From the NCBI GenBank assembly GCA_900545035.1, contig UQXM01000009.1:1-24354 (forward strand): a stretch of 24,354 nt of DNA, given 5' to 3'. This document shows, piece after piece, positions 9,908-18,851 of this stretch; position 1 is the first letter of the stretch; the number at the start of each line of letters is the position of its first letter. Made by a program: the position numbers and the translations under genes. The notes under the pieces were generated by a model. The model saw only the letters and a list, made by a program, of their open reading frames with translations, was not told the origin of the DNA and did no database searches. The DNA comes from an uncultured Fusobacterium sp. (GTDB lineage: Bacteria; Fusobacteriota; Fusobacteriia; Fusobacteriales; Fusobacteriaceae).

Positions 9908-10327
9908 ATGTATAAGAAATATATATCTCTGGATATAGGAGATGTAAGAATAGGAGTAGCCAGATCTGATATTATGGGTCTGGTTGCCACTCCTCTTGAA
10001 GTGATAGACAGAAGAAAAGTTAAATCAGTAAAGAGGATAGCAGAGATTTTAAATGAGAATAATACAAAATCTCTGGTGGTAGGAATACCTAAAAGTTTAG
10101 ACGGGACAGAAAAAAGACAGGCAGAAAAAGTGAGAGAATACATAGAGAAGCTGAAAAAAAATATTGAAGAACTTGAAGTTTTTGAGGTAGACGAAAGACT
10201 GACAACAGTATCAGCTGACAGAATGCTTACAGATGGTGGAAAAAAAGGAGCTATTGAAAAGAGAAAAGTAGTTGATAAAATAGCTGCTGCCATTATTCTC
10301 CAAACTTTTCTGGATTCTAAAAAGTAG
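9908..10327 (+). CDS. ruvX: RuvX/YqgF RNase H-fold nuclease
   Basis: This family is annotated as a putative Holliday junction resolvase and is also implicated in 16S rRNA 5'-end processing. The 139-residue length is typical. The N-terminal strand carries LDIGDVRIGVARSD with the conserved Asp9. VDERLTTVSADRML provides the central acidic motif (Asp95-Glu96). VDKIAAAIILQTFLD supplies the last acidic residue, Asp123. These acidic positions form the metal site of the RNase H fold. It is preceded by the palindrome at 9890-9907 and followed after 16 bases by secD. The alaS-ruvX neighbourhood is seen in many bacteria. Confidence 0.92.
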   Translation: MYKKYISLDIGDVRIGVARSDIMGLVATPLEVIDRRKVKSVKRIAEILNENNTKSLVVGIPKSLDGTEKRQAEKVREYIEKLKKNIEELEVFEVDERLTTVSADRMLTDGGKKGAIEKRKVVDKIAAAIILQTFLDSKK

Positions 10328-10343
10328 AGGTATTGGAGGAAAT

Positions 10344-11564
10344 ATGAAAAAATTGTGGATAAGATTACTGCTGGTGATAGCAATACTTGCAGGAGCTGTA
10401 TGGCTGATAATGAAAGAGCCTGTAAAACTTGGTCTTGACCTTAAAGGAGGAGTGTATGCTGTACTTGAGGCAACTCCCGAAGACGGAGGAGAGGAAATAG
10501 ACAATGAAACAATGAACTCTCTTATTGAAGTGCTTGACAGAAGAATAAACGGGATAGGAGTAGCAGAATCAGTGGTACAGAAAGCAGGAAGCAACAGAGT
10601 TATTATTGAACTTCCGGGAATAAGTGACACAACAGAAGCTATTAATATGATAGGGAAAACTGCTCTTCTTGAATTTAAAATCATGGATGAGCATGGAAAC
10701 CTTGGACCTACTCTTTTAACAGGAGGAGCTCTTAAAAAAGCTCAGGTAGGTTACGGAAATCTTGGAGAGCCTCAAATAAATTTTGAAATGAAGCCGGAAG
10801 GAGCAATAGAGTTTGCAAGAATTACTAGAGAAAATGTAGGAAAACAGCTTGCTATAGTTCTTGACGGAAAAGTGCAGACAGCACCTGTAATAAGAACAGA
10901 AATTCCCGGAGGAACAGGAAGTATAAGCGGAAACTACACTGTTGAAGAAGCAAAGAGAACAGCTACACTTTTAAATTCCGGAGCACTTCCTATAAAAGCT
11001 GAAATTATAGAAACAAGAACAGTGGGAGCTTCTCTTGGAGATGAATCAATAGCTGCCAGTGTGGTTGCCGGAAAAGTTGCAATGGCACTTATCGGAATAT
11101 TTATGCTTATATTTTACAGATTCCCCGGAATTGTTGCTGATATAGCTCTTGTATGTTTCGGTATAATAACATTTGCTGTGCTGCAGTTTATAGGAGCAAC
11201 TCTTACTCTTCCGGGAATTGCGGGACTTATCCTTTCAGCAGGGATGGCAGTTGACGCCAATGTTATCATCTTTGAAAGAATAAAAGAGGAGCTTGGTTTT
11301 GGAAATACAATAAGAGGAGCAATAAATGCAGGATTCAGCAAAGGATTTATTGCGATATTTGACTCAAACCTGACAACTCTTATAATAACAGGAATATTAT
11401 TTATATTTGGTACAGGACCTGTAAAAGGATTTGCAGTAACTCTTACAATAGGAACACTTGCTTCAATGTTTACTGCAATAGTTATGACAAAAGTACTTCT
11501 TATGGTATTTGTGGAAGTATTCCACATATCTAATCCTAAATTATTCGGTGTAAGGGGGAGATAA
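10344..11564 (+). CDS. secD: Protein translocase subunit SecD
   Basis: SecD works with SecF in the inner membrane and uses the proton or sodium gradient to help release secreted proteins on the outer face. The 406-residue protein has one N-terminal membrane helix (about 6-22), then LGLDLKGG with Asp32, a compact periplasmic P1 region, and a cluster of about five membrane helices at the C-terminus. GMAVDANVIIFERIKEE holds the functionally important Asp304, and FDSNLTTLI is the second family signature. It is shorter than E. coli SecD (615 residues) mainly because the P1 region is smaller, as in many bacteria, so it is not truncated. The ribosome site GGAGG lies 5 bases before the ATG. secF follows after 3 bases. 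Confidence 0.96.
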   Translation: MKKLWIRLLLVIAILAGAVWLIMKEPVKLGLDLKGGVYAVLEATPEDGGEEIDNETMNSLIEVLDRRINGIGVAESVVQKAGSNRVIIELPGISDTTEAINMIGKTALLEFKIMDEHGNLGPTLLTGGALKKAQVGYGNLGEPQINFEMKPEGAIEFARITRENVGKQLAIVLDGKVQTAPVIRTEIPGGTGSISGNYTVEEAKRTATLLNSGALPIKAEIIETRTVGASLGDESIAASVVAGKVAMALIGIFMLIFYRFPGIVADIALVCFGIITFAVLQFIGATLTLPGIAGLILSAGMAVDANVIIFERIKEELGFGNTIRGAINAGFSKGFIAIFDSNLTTLIITGILFIFGTGPVKGFAVTLTIGTLASMFTAIVMTKVLLMVFVEVFHISNPKLFGVRGR

Positions 11565-11567
11565 AGA

Positions 11568-12509
11568 ATGGATATACAGATTCGTATAATAAAAAACAGC
11601 AAAAGATGGATAACTCTTTCTTTGATAGTTATAATGATTTCCCTTGCAGGACTTTTTGCCAAAGGGCTTAATTACGGAATAGATTTTTCCGGAGGAAGTA
11701 TGTTCCAGATAAAATTTGAAAAACCTGTTTCATTGAAGGAACTTAATCCTGTTCTTGATAAAGTGGCGGAAAAAGTTCCTCAATTCAGTCCGACAAGCAG
11801 AAAAGTTCAGGTTTCTGAAGGAAATGATGTAATAATAAGAACTCAGGAAATTTCAGAAGCACAAAAAGCTGAATTTCTTGACGAGCTGAAAGAAGCAGGA
11901 AAATATGAAATTACAAGAGAGGACAAAGTAGGAGCAAGTGTAGGGGCTGAACTTAAAAAATCAGCAATATTGGCTTTGGTAATTGGAGCAGTAATGATAG
12001 TTGCATACATAACAATGAGATTTGAGTTCAGATTTGCAATAGCAGCCATAATGGCTCTTGTCCATGATATAATAATTGCTGTGGGAGGAATAGCTCTCCT
12101 TGGCTATGAAATAGACACAGCTTTTATAGCAGCAGTGCTGACAATACTAGGATACTCTATAAACGATACAATAGTTGTATTTGACAGGATAAGAGAAACT
12201 CTGAAAAGAAAAAGCGACCTTACATTCGGAGAACTTCTTGATAAAAGTATAAACCAAGTAATAATAAGGTCGATAAATACATCAGTTACAACACTTCTTG
12301 CAGTACTGGCGGTGCTTCTTTTCGGAGGGGACAGTTTGAGAACATTTATAACTACTCTTTTGATAGGAATACTTGCAGGTACATATTCATCAATATTTAT
12401 TGCAACACCTCTTATATATCTGTTTGAAAAAGACAGGGACGGAAAAGTGGATCACAATAAATATTTAGAGAGTGAAGAAACAGAAAGCAATGAAAAAATA
12501 GTAGTTTAA
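11568..12509 (+). CDS. secF: Protein translocase subunit SecF
   Basis: SecF pairs with SecD to support Sec-dependent export. The 313-residue protein has a first membrane helix near 14-32, the conserved YGIDFSGGSMFQIKF (Asp39), a small periplasmic domain, and then five membrane helices. GYSINDTIVVFDRIRE (Asp200) and RSINTSVTTLLAVLAVLLFGG are the two family signatures. The C-terminal tail is short and acidic. The ATG is 3 bases after the secD stop, and its GGGGGAG ribosome site lies inside the end of secD, so translation is probably coupled. The hairpin at 12512-12572 follows the stop. Confidence 0.96.
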   Translation: MDIQIRIIKNSKRWITLSLIVIMISLAGLFAKGLNYGIDFSGGSMFQIKFEKPVSLKELNPVLDKVAEKVPQFSPTSRKVQVSEGNDVIIRTQEISEAQKAEFLDELKEAGKYEITREDKVGASVGAELKKSAILALVIGAVMIVAYITMRFEFRFAIAAIMALVHDIIIAVGGIALLGYEIDTAFIAAVLTILGYSINDTIVVFDRIRETLKRKSDLTFGELLDKSINQVIIRSINTSVTTLLAVLAVLLFGGDSLRTFITTLLIGILAGTYSSIFIATPLIYLFEKDRDGKVDHNKYLESEETESNEKIVV

Positions 12510-12511
12510 CA

Positions 12512-12572
12512 GCATAGAGAGCCCGATTCAAAACATAGACCATTTCTTATTTTGAGTCAGGCTCTTATGTGC
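12512..12572 (+). promoter_or_regulatory. Long imperfect hairpin between secF and alr
   Basis: Bases 12518-12533 pair with 12550-12565: 14 Watson-Crick pairs, one U-G pair (12527 with 12556) and one C-A mismatch (12524 with 12559), around a 16-base loop. A bulged outer extension (GCATA against TATGTGC) may lengthen the stem to about 12512-12572. The sequence after it is only mildly T-rich, so it is not a textbook terminator. It ends about 10 bases before the alr ribosome site. It could attenuate readthrough, protect secDF mRNA from 3' decay, or be a small repeat element. Confidence 0.6.
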
Positions 12573-12594
12573 TATTTTAATGGAGGCCGTAGAT

Positions 12595-13674
12595 ATGAGA
12601 ACATGGGCAGAGATAAATGTTGATAATTTTATTTACAACATGAAAAAAATACAGGAAAAATCAGCAGGCAGAAAAGTTATTGCAGTGGTAAAAGCAGATT
12701 GCTACGGAATGGGAGCTGTAAAACTTTCCCATGAACTGAAAGAAAAATGCGGAGTAGATTTTTTTGCTGTGGCAGCTCTCAGTGAAGCTGTGGAACTTAG
12801 AGAAAGCGGAATAAAAGATAAAATTCTTATTCTTGGAGGAGTTTTTGATGAGGAATTGAAAGAAGTTGAAAAATACGGTTTTCATATTGCTCTTACATCA
12901 CTTCGTCAGCTTAAAATTATTCACGAAAACTCTTTAAATATAGAGTGTCATTTGAAACTTGAAACAGGAATGGGAAGAGTGGGATTCAGTAAAAATGAAC
13001 TTGCTGAATTGAAAAAATATGTGAAAGAAAATAATATAAAGAATATAACAGGTGTGTATACTCATCTTTCTGTATCTGATGAAGAGGGAGAAGATAACAG
13101 AAAATATACTGAAAAGCAGATAGAAAAATTTAACAGTTTTGAGGGAATTGATACTATTGAGTACAGACATGTGTTAAACAGCGGCGGAATATTAAATTAT
13201 GCCGGAATGGATAATGCAGGATATGTAAGAGCCGGAATAATTCAATACGGCGTATGCAGCGGAAAATATATTGAGGGCTTTAAACCTGTATTTACTTTTA
13301 AAAGCAAAATTCTGTTTTTAAAAAAACTGGATGAAGACAGTGATATTTCTTACGGAAGAACAGCACATTTGAAAAAAGGAACAGTTCTTGCAACAATAGC
13401 AGCAGGATATGCTGACGGATTTAAAAGAGAGATATCAAACAGAGGAACTGTAACAATTCATGGTGTTGAGTGTTTTGTAAGAGGAAAAGTGTGTATGGAT
13501 ATGTTTATGGCAGAAATTCCTGAGGAAATTCAAAATAAAGTTTCCGAGGGAGACGAAGTTATTCTTTACGGAGAAAATATAGGAAAGCAGGCACAGCTTA
13601 TGAACATTTCAATATATGAGCTTTTTACGGGAATAGGAAAAAGAGCGGAAAGAATATATACAGGAAATAAATAA
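12595..13674 (+). CDS. alr: Alanine racemase
   Basis: Alr is a PLP enzyme that interconverts L- and D-alanine, giving D-alanine for peptidoglycan. The 359-residue protein has the PLP-lysine motif AVVKADCYGMG with Lys33. The opposing catalytic tyrosine is Tyr253 in DISYGRTAH, and IAAGYADGFKREISNRG lies in the C-terminal beta domain. LETGMGRVGF is a third family motif. An in-frame ATG at 12580 exists, but it overlaps the GGAGG sequence (12582-12586) that sits 8 bases before the ATG at 12595. The later start gives the normal MRTWAEINVDNF N-terminus. The motif has Cys and Met where AYGHG is usual; this should not affect catalysis. It lies behind the hairpin at 12512-12572, so its expression may be partly separated from secDF. 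Confidence 0.94.
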   Translation: MRTWAEINVDNFIYNMKKIQEKSAGRKVIAVVKADCYGMGAVKLSHELKEKCGVDFFAVAALSEAVELRESGIKDKILILGGVFDEELKEVEKYGFHIALTSLRQLKIIHENSLNIECHLKLETGMGRVGFSKNELAELKKYVKENNIKNITGVYTHLSVSDEEGEDNRKYTEKQIEKFNSFEGIDTIEYRHVLNSGGILNYAGMDNAGYVRAGIIQYGVCSGKYIEGFKPVFTFKSKILFLKKLDEDSDISYGRTAHLKKGTVLATIAAGYADGFKREISNRGTVTIHGVECFVRGKVCMDMFMAEIPEEIQNKVSEGDEVILYGENIGKQAQLMNISIYELFTGIGKRAERIYTGNK

Positions 13675-13700
13675 TTGACTAAATCAATGAAAGGAATGAT

Positions 13701-14876
13701 ATGGGACAAGTAATATTATTAAAAGGAAAAGAGAAAAAAATTGAAAATTTTTATCCCAATGTATTTAAAGATGAAATTAAAACTACAACAGGAGAAATAA
13801 AAAACGGAGAAGTTGTTGATGTTTTGAGAGATGATATGAAATTTGTGGGAAGAGGTTATGTTACAGAGGGAACATCAGCTTTTGTGAGAGTTCTTACAAC
13901 AGAGGACAGACCTATAAATAAAGAATTTATATATGAAAAAATAAAAACAGCATATGATAAAAGAAAACATCTTGCAGAGGAAACAAACTGTATGAGAGTT
14001 TTTTTCTCTGAAGCAGACGGAATACCGGGGCTTGTAATTGATAAATTTGATAAATATATTTCTATTCAGTTCAGAAATTCTGGGGTTGAAAGTTTCAGAC
14101 AGGAAATAATAAATGCTGTAAAAAAATATATGAAACCAAAAGGAATATATGAAAGAAGCGATGTTGAAAACAGAGTTCATGAAGGTGTAGAAGAAAAAAC
14201 AGGAATAATTTACGGAGAGATTCCTTCAGAAATAATTATGGAAGACAATGGACTTAAATATACAATAGATATTGCAAATGGACAGAAAACAGGATTTTTC
14301 TTAGACCAGAGAGATTCAAGAAAGTTTATAAGACCATATCTTAACGAAAAAACAAAATTTCTTGATGTATTTTCTTCAAGCGGAGGTTTTTCAATGGCTG
14401 CTTTGAAAGAAAATTGTGAAAAAGTTACAGCTATTGATAAAGAGCCTTATGCTCTTGAACTTTGCAGAAAAAATTATGAACTGAACGGATACACAAACAA
14501 ATTTGAAACTCTTGAGGGAGATGCTTTTCTGCTTCTGAAAACTCTTGTGGGGAGAGGAGAAAAATATGATGTGATCACTCTTGACCCGCCGTCTTTGATA
14601 AAAAGAAAAACAGATATAAGAAAAGGAAGAGATTTTTTCTTTGACCTTTGCGACAGCAGTTTCAAACTTCTTGAAAAAGGAGGAATTTTGGGAGTTATTA
14701 CCTGTGCATATCATATGAGCCTTCAAGATTTAATAGAAGTAACAAGAATGGCAGCTTCAAATAACGGGAAAATGGTGCAGGTAATCGGGATAAATTATCA
14801 GCCGGAAGACCATCCTTGGATTCTTCATATACCGGAAACTTTGTATTTAAAAGCACTGTGGGTAAAAGTAGTATAG
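13701..14876 (+). CDS. Class I SAM-dependent rRNA (cytosine-C5) methyltransferase, RlmI-like
   Basis: The family places 5-methylcytosine in 23S rRNA (RlmI acts at C1962 in E. coli). The 391-residue length fits RlmI (396). An N-terminal PUA-like RNA-binding domain spans about residues 1-75, with GEVVDVLRDDMKFVGRGY. The Rossmann-fold SAM site has LDVFSSSGGFSMAAL starting at Leu221. The catalytic region has TLDPPSL (Asp295-Pro-Pro), and Cys335 in VITCAYH occupies the place of the family's cysteine. GIPGLVIDKFDKYISIQF and GQKTGFFLDQRDSR are also family hallmarks. AAAGGA sits a few bases before the ATG. It could be a paralogue with another target base, so I leave the symbol empty. Confidence 0.88.
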   Translation: MGQVILLKGKEKKIENFYPNVFKDEIKTTTGEIKNGEVVDVLRDDMKFVGRGYVTEGTSAFVRVLTTEDRPINKEFIYEKIKTAYDKRKHLAEETNCMRVFFSEADGIPGLVIDKFDKYISIQFRNSGVESFRQEIINAVKKYMKPKGIYERSDVENRVHEGVEEKTGIIYGEIPSEIIMEDNGLKYTIDIANGQKTGFFLDQRDSRKFIRPYLNEKTKFLDVFSSSGGFSMAALKENCEKVTAIDKEPYALELCRKNYELNGYTNKFETLEGDAFLLLKTLVGRGEKYDVITLDPPSLIKRKTDIRKGRDFFFDLCDSSFKLLEKGGILGVITCAYHMSLQDLIEVTRMAASNNGKMVQVIGINYQPEDHPWILHIPETLYLKALWVKVV

Positions 14877-14886
14877 GAGGTACAGA

Positions 14887-15417
14887 ATGTATTTAGATAT
14901 AATTGTTGCAGCAATAATAGTGATATCAATAATTTTTGGGATTAAAAACGGTGTTATAGTTGAATTTATATCAACATTCGGAGTTGTTATAAACTTTATA
15001 ATTACTCAAAAAGTAACTCCTGTGGTGCTGAAATATATAGAAAAATATCTTGGGTCAAATTATACATATGCTTATGTAATAACATTTATAATAGTATTTA
15101 TTGTATTCAGTATATTTATTCATATTTTAAATATAATTCTAAAAAAACAGAGTGTATTTTTTATAAGCAGAATTTTGGGAGGAGCAATAAGTCTTATAAA
15201 AGGTGTGATTATAAGTGCATTGGTTCTTCTGATATTTAATGTAACAGCAGAAACTTTTCCGAAAATAAAAGTTTACGGAAAAGACAGTATAACAAATGAA
15301 TATTTTTTAAAAGTATCGAGAAATGCCGACCAGTATATACCTGAATTTTTTAAAGAAAAATTGAAAACAGTAAGAGACAACAAAACAATAGATAAGTATA
15401 TAGATAAATTATTTTAG
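14887..15417 (+). CDS. CvpA family membrane protein
   Basis: This 176-residue protein appears to have four membrane helices (about residues 3-22, 24-45, 58-84 and 95-118) and a charged cytoplasmic-type tail. It begins MYLDIIVAAIIVISIIFGIKNGVI (split here only by length), which matches the CvpA pattern of a short helix followed by a small-residue turn. CvpA is needed for colicin V production in E. coli and for envelope stress tolerance, but its biochemical role is not settled. AGGAGG overlaps the previous stop and lies 7 bases before the ATG. It sits between an rRNA methyltransferase and the Lpt permeases; a role in the envelope fits that context. Confidence 0.8.
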   Translation: MYLDIIVAAIIVISIIFGIKNGVIVEFISTFGVVINFIITQKVTPVVLKYIEKYLGSNYTYAYVITFIIVFIVFSIFIHILNIILKKQSVFFISRILGGAISLIKGVIISALVLLIFNVTAETFPKIKVYGKDSITNEYFLKVSRNADQYIPEFFKEKLKTVRDNKTIDKYIDKLF

Positions 15418-15426
15418 GAGAGATTT

Positions 15427-16503
15427 ATGAAGATAATAAACAGATATATCCTGTCAGAAGCAAAACTGCCGATATTTTTCGGAATATCTCTTTTTACATT
15501 TATTTTTCTGATTGAGATAATAGTTTCTATGATGGAGAGTATTATTATAAAAGGAATTTCTCTTATAGATGTAATAAGAATGCTTTCTTTCTATCTGCCG
15601 ATGATACTTTCTCAGACAATTCCAATGGGAATGTTTTTGGGTATAATGATAACTTTTGGAAAATTTACAAAAAACAGCGAATCAACAGCAATGAGTTCAA
15701 TAGGACTGTCTTTAAAAGATATGATAAAACCTGTTGCTGTCATGGGCGTTATTACAACATTGTTTGTATTTTTTCTTCAGGAAAGTATAATTCCAAGATC
15801 TTTTAACAAGCTGCAGCAGCTTACAGTAAAGCTGGCTTATGAAAATCCTGTTTTCCAATTGAAAGACAAAGTTCTTATTGACGAGATGTCAGATTATAAA
15901 CTGTATATTGATAAGATAGATCCTAAAACAAAAAATGCCAAAAATGTTCTTATTTTTATAAATGAGAATGATGTAAAATATCCTACTCTTGTTTTGGGAG
16001 AAACTGCACACTGGCAGGACGCAGCCATGATTATAGATAATGTGGATTTTTACAGATTTGACAAAGAGGGAAAAGAAAATCTGAGAGGACATTTTGAAGA
16101 GAGAAAAATTCCTTTGAGTTCATATTTTCAAAGTGTAGAGATGCAGGTTGATGATATTGAGGGAATGGGAATTTCTCAACTTTTATCTCAGATGAAAGGA
16201 AAAGACAAAGCTGAAAAACTTCCTTTTATTGTTGAAATAAATAAAAAACTTGCTATTCCTCTTTCAACAATAATACTTTCTGTGCTGGGAGTTCTTATGT
16301 CAGTTGGACATCACAGAAGCGGAAAAGGTGTAAATTATGGATTTGGAATAGGAGTAATCTTTACATATATAGTTCTTCTTAATATAGGAATGGTTATGTC
16401 TTACAGAGGAAAAATGAACCCGTATGCAGGAATATGGTTTCCCAATGTACTTCTGTATATATTTACAGCTTTGATGTATAAGAAAAAAATAAGGTTGGTG
16501 TAA
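15427..16503 (+). CDS. lptF: LptF/LptG family LPS export permease (first copy, LptF-like)
   Basis: This is an inner-membrane subunit of the LPS extractor that works with LptB. The 358-residue protein has the family layout: three N-terminal membrane helices (about 13-35, 55-77, 98-119), a periplasmic beta-jellyroll region (about 125-260), and three C-terminal helices. IINRYILSEAKLPIFFG at the start and FGKFTKNSESTAMSSIGLS after helix 2 are YjgP/YjgQ signatures; the latter region forms the coupling helix that meets LptB. Order and sequence favour LptF, but LptF and LptG are hard to separate by eye. The next gene begins 1 base after its stop, so the two are almost certainly cotranslated. Confidence 0.85.
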   Translation: MKIINRYILSEAKLPIFFGISLFTFIFLIEIIVSMMESIIIKGISLIDVIRMLSFYLPMILSQTIPMGMFLGIMITFGKFTKNSESTAMSSIGLSLKDMIKPVAVMGVITTLFVFFLQESIIPRSFNKLQQLTVKLAYENPVFQLKDKVLIDEMSDYKLYIDKIDPKTKNAKNVLIFINENDVKYPTLVLGETAHWQDAAMIIDNVDFYRFDKEGKENLRGHFEERKIPLSSYFQSVEMQVDDIEGMGISQLLSQMKGKDKAEKLPFIVEINKKLAIPLSTIILSVLGVLMSVGHHRSGKGVNYGFGIGVIFTYIVLLNIGMVMSYRGKMNPYAGIWFPNVLLYIFTALMYKKKIRLV

Positions 16504-16504
16504 A

Positions 16505-17584
16505 ATGAAAATAAAAAAATTAGATTTGTATATCAGTAAAAATTTTATAAAAGCATTTTTCTTGAGCCTTATTGCATTTATAAATATATTTATTTTAAGT
16601 CAGCTGTTTAAAGTATTCAGATATGTGGCAGACGGAAGAATGACAACAGGACAGGGATTTTCATATGTTCTTAATATGCTTCCTGAAATAATTTTAAATG
16701 TAGCACCTCTGGCAGTTCTTTTGGGATCGCTTATGACAATAAATAAAATGGCTTCAAACCTTGAAATAATATCTCTTAAAACTTCGGGAATAAGTTTCAG
16801 AAGAATAATTCTTTTTCCTGTAATAATATCGTTTTTTATTTCTTTGGGAGCTTTTGTTATAAACGGTACTTTGTACCCTCTTTCTGAGAAAAGAATAAGA
16901 GAACTGAAAGGGAATGAGATTTCAAAAGTTCTGCCAAAAGAAAAAAGAAACGGATTTTTGAGAGATGATGAAAATAATATTTATATTATGGGATATATAA
17001 ATACAGAAAAGCAGACTGCTGAAAATATTGAGATTATTAAAATAAATGAAAAATTTGATGAAATAGAAAAAGTAACGATTGCCGATAAAGGAAGATTTAA
17101 CAGGGCAGAGAATAAATGGGAGCTTGAGAATGTAATTATAAACCATATTAAAGAAAAAATATCTGAGAATCGTTCTTTTTACACAGAGGCAGAACTTAAC
17201 GAGCCGCCTGAAAATTTTGTTACTCTTTCAATAGACCCAAGGCTTCTTACAACAAAAGAACTTAAAAAAGAGATAAAGGATTTGAGAATAACAGGGGGAG
17301 ACATAAGGGAAGCGATGATGGAACTGGGAAAAAGATACTCTTTTCCCTTTGCAAGTTTTATAATCTCTTTTCTGGGACTTTCTCTGGGAAGCAGATATGT
17401 AAGAGGAAATTCGGCAATGAGTATTGTTGCCTGCATGGTATTGGGATATGGATATTATATAATGCAGGCTTCGTTTGAGTCATTGGGAAAAAACAGCATA
17501 ATGAATCCGTTTGTGAGCGGATGGCTGCCAAATATAATTTTCCTTGTAATAGGGGCATACTTTGTAAACAAAGCTGAATATTAA
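16505..17584 (+). CDS. lptG: LptF/LptG family LPS export permease (second copy, LptG-like)
   Basis: This is the second membrane subunit of the LptB2FG exporter. The 359-residue protein has the same six-helix layout with a central periplasmic jellyroll (about residues 125-265). It begins KKLDLYISKNFIKAFFLS, and the coupling region MASNLEIISLKTSGISFRR matches the LptG-type pattern of a residue run choosing 'xSELxxMxxSG'. The C-terminal helices include SFIISFLGLSLGSRYVRG. Its ATG lies 1 base after the upstream stop. The paired arrangement gives the heterodimer LptF-LptG. The ATPase LptB and the probable bridge protein are encoded at 3757-7203, separated by eight unrelated genes. The assignment to G rather than F is tentative. 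Confidence 0.85.
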   Translation: MKIKKLDLYISKNFIKAFFLSLIAFINIFILSQLFKVFRYVADGRMTTGQGFSYVLNMLPEIILNVAPLAVLLGSLMTINKMASNLEIISLKTSGISFRRIILFPVIISFFISLGAFVINGTLYPLSEKRIRELKGNEISKVLPKEKRNGFLRDDENNIYIMGYINTEKQTAENIEIIKINEKFDEIEKVTIADKGRFNRAENKWELENVIINHIKEKISENRSFYTEAELNEPPENFVTLSIDPRLLTTKELKKEIKDLRITGGDIREAMMELGKRYSFPFASFIISFLGLSLGSRYVRGNSAMSIVACMVLGYGYYIMQASFESLGKNSIMNPFVSGWLPNIIFLVIGAYFVNKAEY

Positions 17585-17608
17585 AAAAGCAGATTATTTT
17601 GGAGGAAT

Positions 17609-18850
17609 ATGAGCATACAAATAGAAAAACTGAAGAACGGAATACCTGTTCTTATGGATAAAATCGAGGGAATAAACAGTGTAACTTTTGGAATTTTTGT
17701 AAAGACAGGAGCAAAAAATGAACTGTCGGGAGAAGAGGGAATATCACATCTTCTTGAGCATATGATGTTTAAAGGAACAAAAAGCAAAAGTGCAAAGGAT
17801 ATTTCTGAAATAATAGATAATGAAGGCGGAATAATAAATGCTTACACAGGAAAGGAAAATACAGTTTATTATGTTCAGATGCTTTCAAACAGACTGAAAC
17901 AGGGAATAGAAATTCTTACAGATATGTTTCTTAATTCAACTTTTTCAGAGGAAAATCTTGAAAAAGAAAAAGGAGTGGTAATTGAAGAGATAAGAATGTA
18001 TGAAGATATTCCTGAAGAAACAGTACATGATCAAAATACAGCTCTTGTAATTGATGGTGTTCAAGGTAATATTATTCTTGGAACTGAAAAAAGTTTGAGA
18101 GGAATAACGAGAGATAAACTTGTAAACTATTTTAAAGATCAATACAGAGTGGGAAATATTGTTATCTCAATAGCCGGAAATTTTGAATATGAGGATATTA
18201 AAGATATTTTAAATAATGGACTGGGAACTCTTGAAAAAGTAGAGCCAAAAAGAAAATATAATGGTTCAATGAAAATAAAGAGCATGGAAAACAGAATAAA
18301 GAAAGATACAAATCAGATTCATCTGTGCTTTAATACGAAAGGATGTTCTCTTACAAGCGATAACAGATATGAAGTGGCAATAATTTCAAATACTCTTGCA
18401 GGAAATATGAGTTCAAGACTGTTCCAAAAAATAAGAGAGGACAGAGGTCTTGCTTATTCAGTGTTCAGCTACACATCTTCTTTTGAAGAGGGAGGACTTT
18501 TTACAGTGTATGCAGGAACAACAAAAAAAGATTACAAAGAGGTAATACAGATTATAGAAGATGAATTTAATGATATAAGAGAAAATGGGATTACAGAATA
18601 TGAGCTTCAGAAATCAAAAAATCAATTTTTGAGTGCTGTTACTTTCGGACTGGAAAGCAGCAAAGGAAGAATGAACAGAATGGCAAATTCGTATCTTCTT
18701 TATAATGAGATAATAAGTCTTGATGAAATTTTAAAACAAATAGAAAAAATCACTGTGGAAGATATAAAACAAACAGCACAGGAGATGTTTGACAAAAAAT
18801 ATTACTCAAAAACAATACTTGGAAATTTTGAAGATACAGAGGAGAGATAG
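17609..18850 (+). CDS. M16 family zinc metallopeptidase (processing-peptidase-like)
   Basis: This is a zinc peptidase of the pitrilysin/processing-peptidase family. The 413-residue protein carries the inverted zinc motif HLLEH at 47-51 and the third zinc ligand, probably Glu127, in VVIEEIRMYED. The second half has the substrate-binding RGLAYSVFSY segment of the inactive-domain R/Y pair. Both N-terminal (catalytic) and C-terminal halves are present, as in single-chain bacterial members of about 410-430 residues. There is no signal peptide, so it is likely cytoplasmic. GGAGG lies 4-5 bases before the ATG at 17609. dut begins 1 base after the stop and its ribosome site is inside this gene. The natural substrate is unknown. 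Confidence 0.92.
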   Translation: MSIQIEKLKNGIPVLMDKIEGINSVTFGIFVKTGAKNELSGEEGISHLLEHMMFKGTKSKSAKDISEIIDNEGGIINAYTGKENTVYYVQMLSNRLKQGIEILTDMFLNSTFSEENLEKEKGVVIEEIRMYEDIPEETVHDQNTALVIDGVQGNIILGTEKSLRGITRDKLVNYFKDQYRVGNIVISIAGNFEYEDIKDILNNGLGTLEKVEPKRKYNGSMKIKSMENRIKKDTNQIHLCFNTKGCSLTSDNRYEVAIISNTLAGNMSSRLFQKIREDRGLAYSVFSYTSSFEEGGLFTVYAGTTKKDYKEVIQIIEDEFNDIRENGITEYELQKSKNQFLSAVTFGLESSKGRMNRMANSYLLYNEIISLDEILKQIEKITVEDIKQTAQEMFDKKYYSKTILGNFEDTEER

Positions 18851-18851
18851 A

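Noticed and set aside
10211..10684. Antisense frame of 157 codons across the ruvX-secD junction
   Set aside because: It overlaps two clear genes, shows no family motif, and has the low-complexity Ser/Pro/Leu makeup of a complement-strand shadow.
10344..11564. SecD looks truncated compared with E. coli
   Set aside because: All signatures and membrane helices are present; only the periplasmic P1 region is small, which is common outside the proteobacteria.
11114..11662. Antisense frame of 182 codons across secD-secF
   Set aside because: Opposite to two strongly conserved genes and without any domain; a shadow produced by codon bias.
13675..13703. TTGACT and GATATG 17 bases apart before the RlmI-like gene
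   Set aside because: The -10 candidate overlaps the ATG, so the transcript would start inside the gene and lose the AAAGGA ribosome site. Likely chance.
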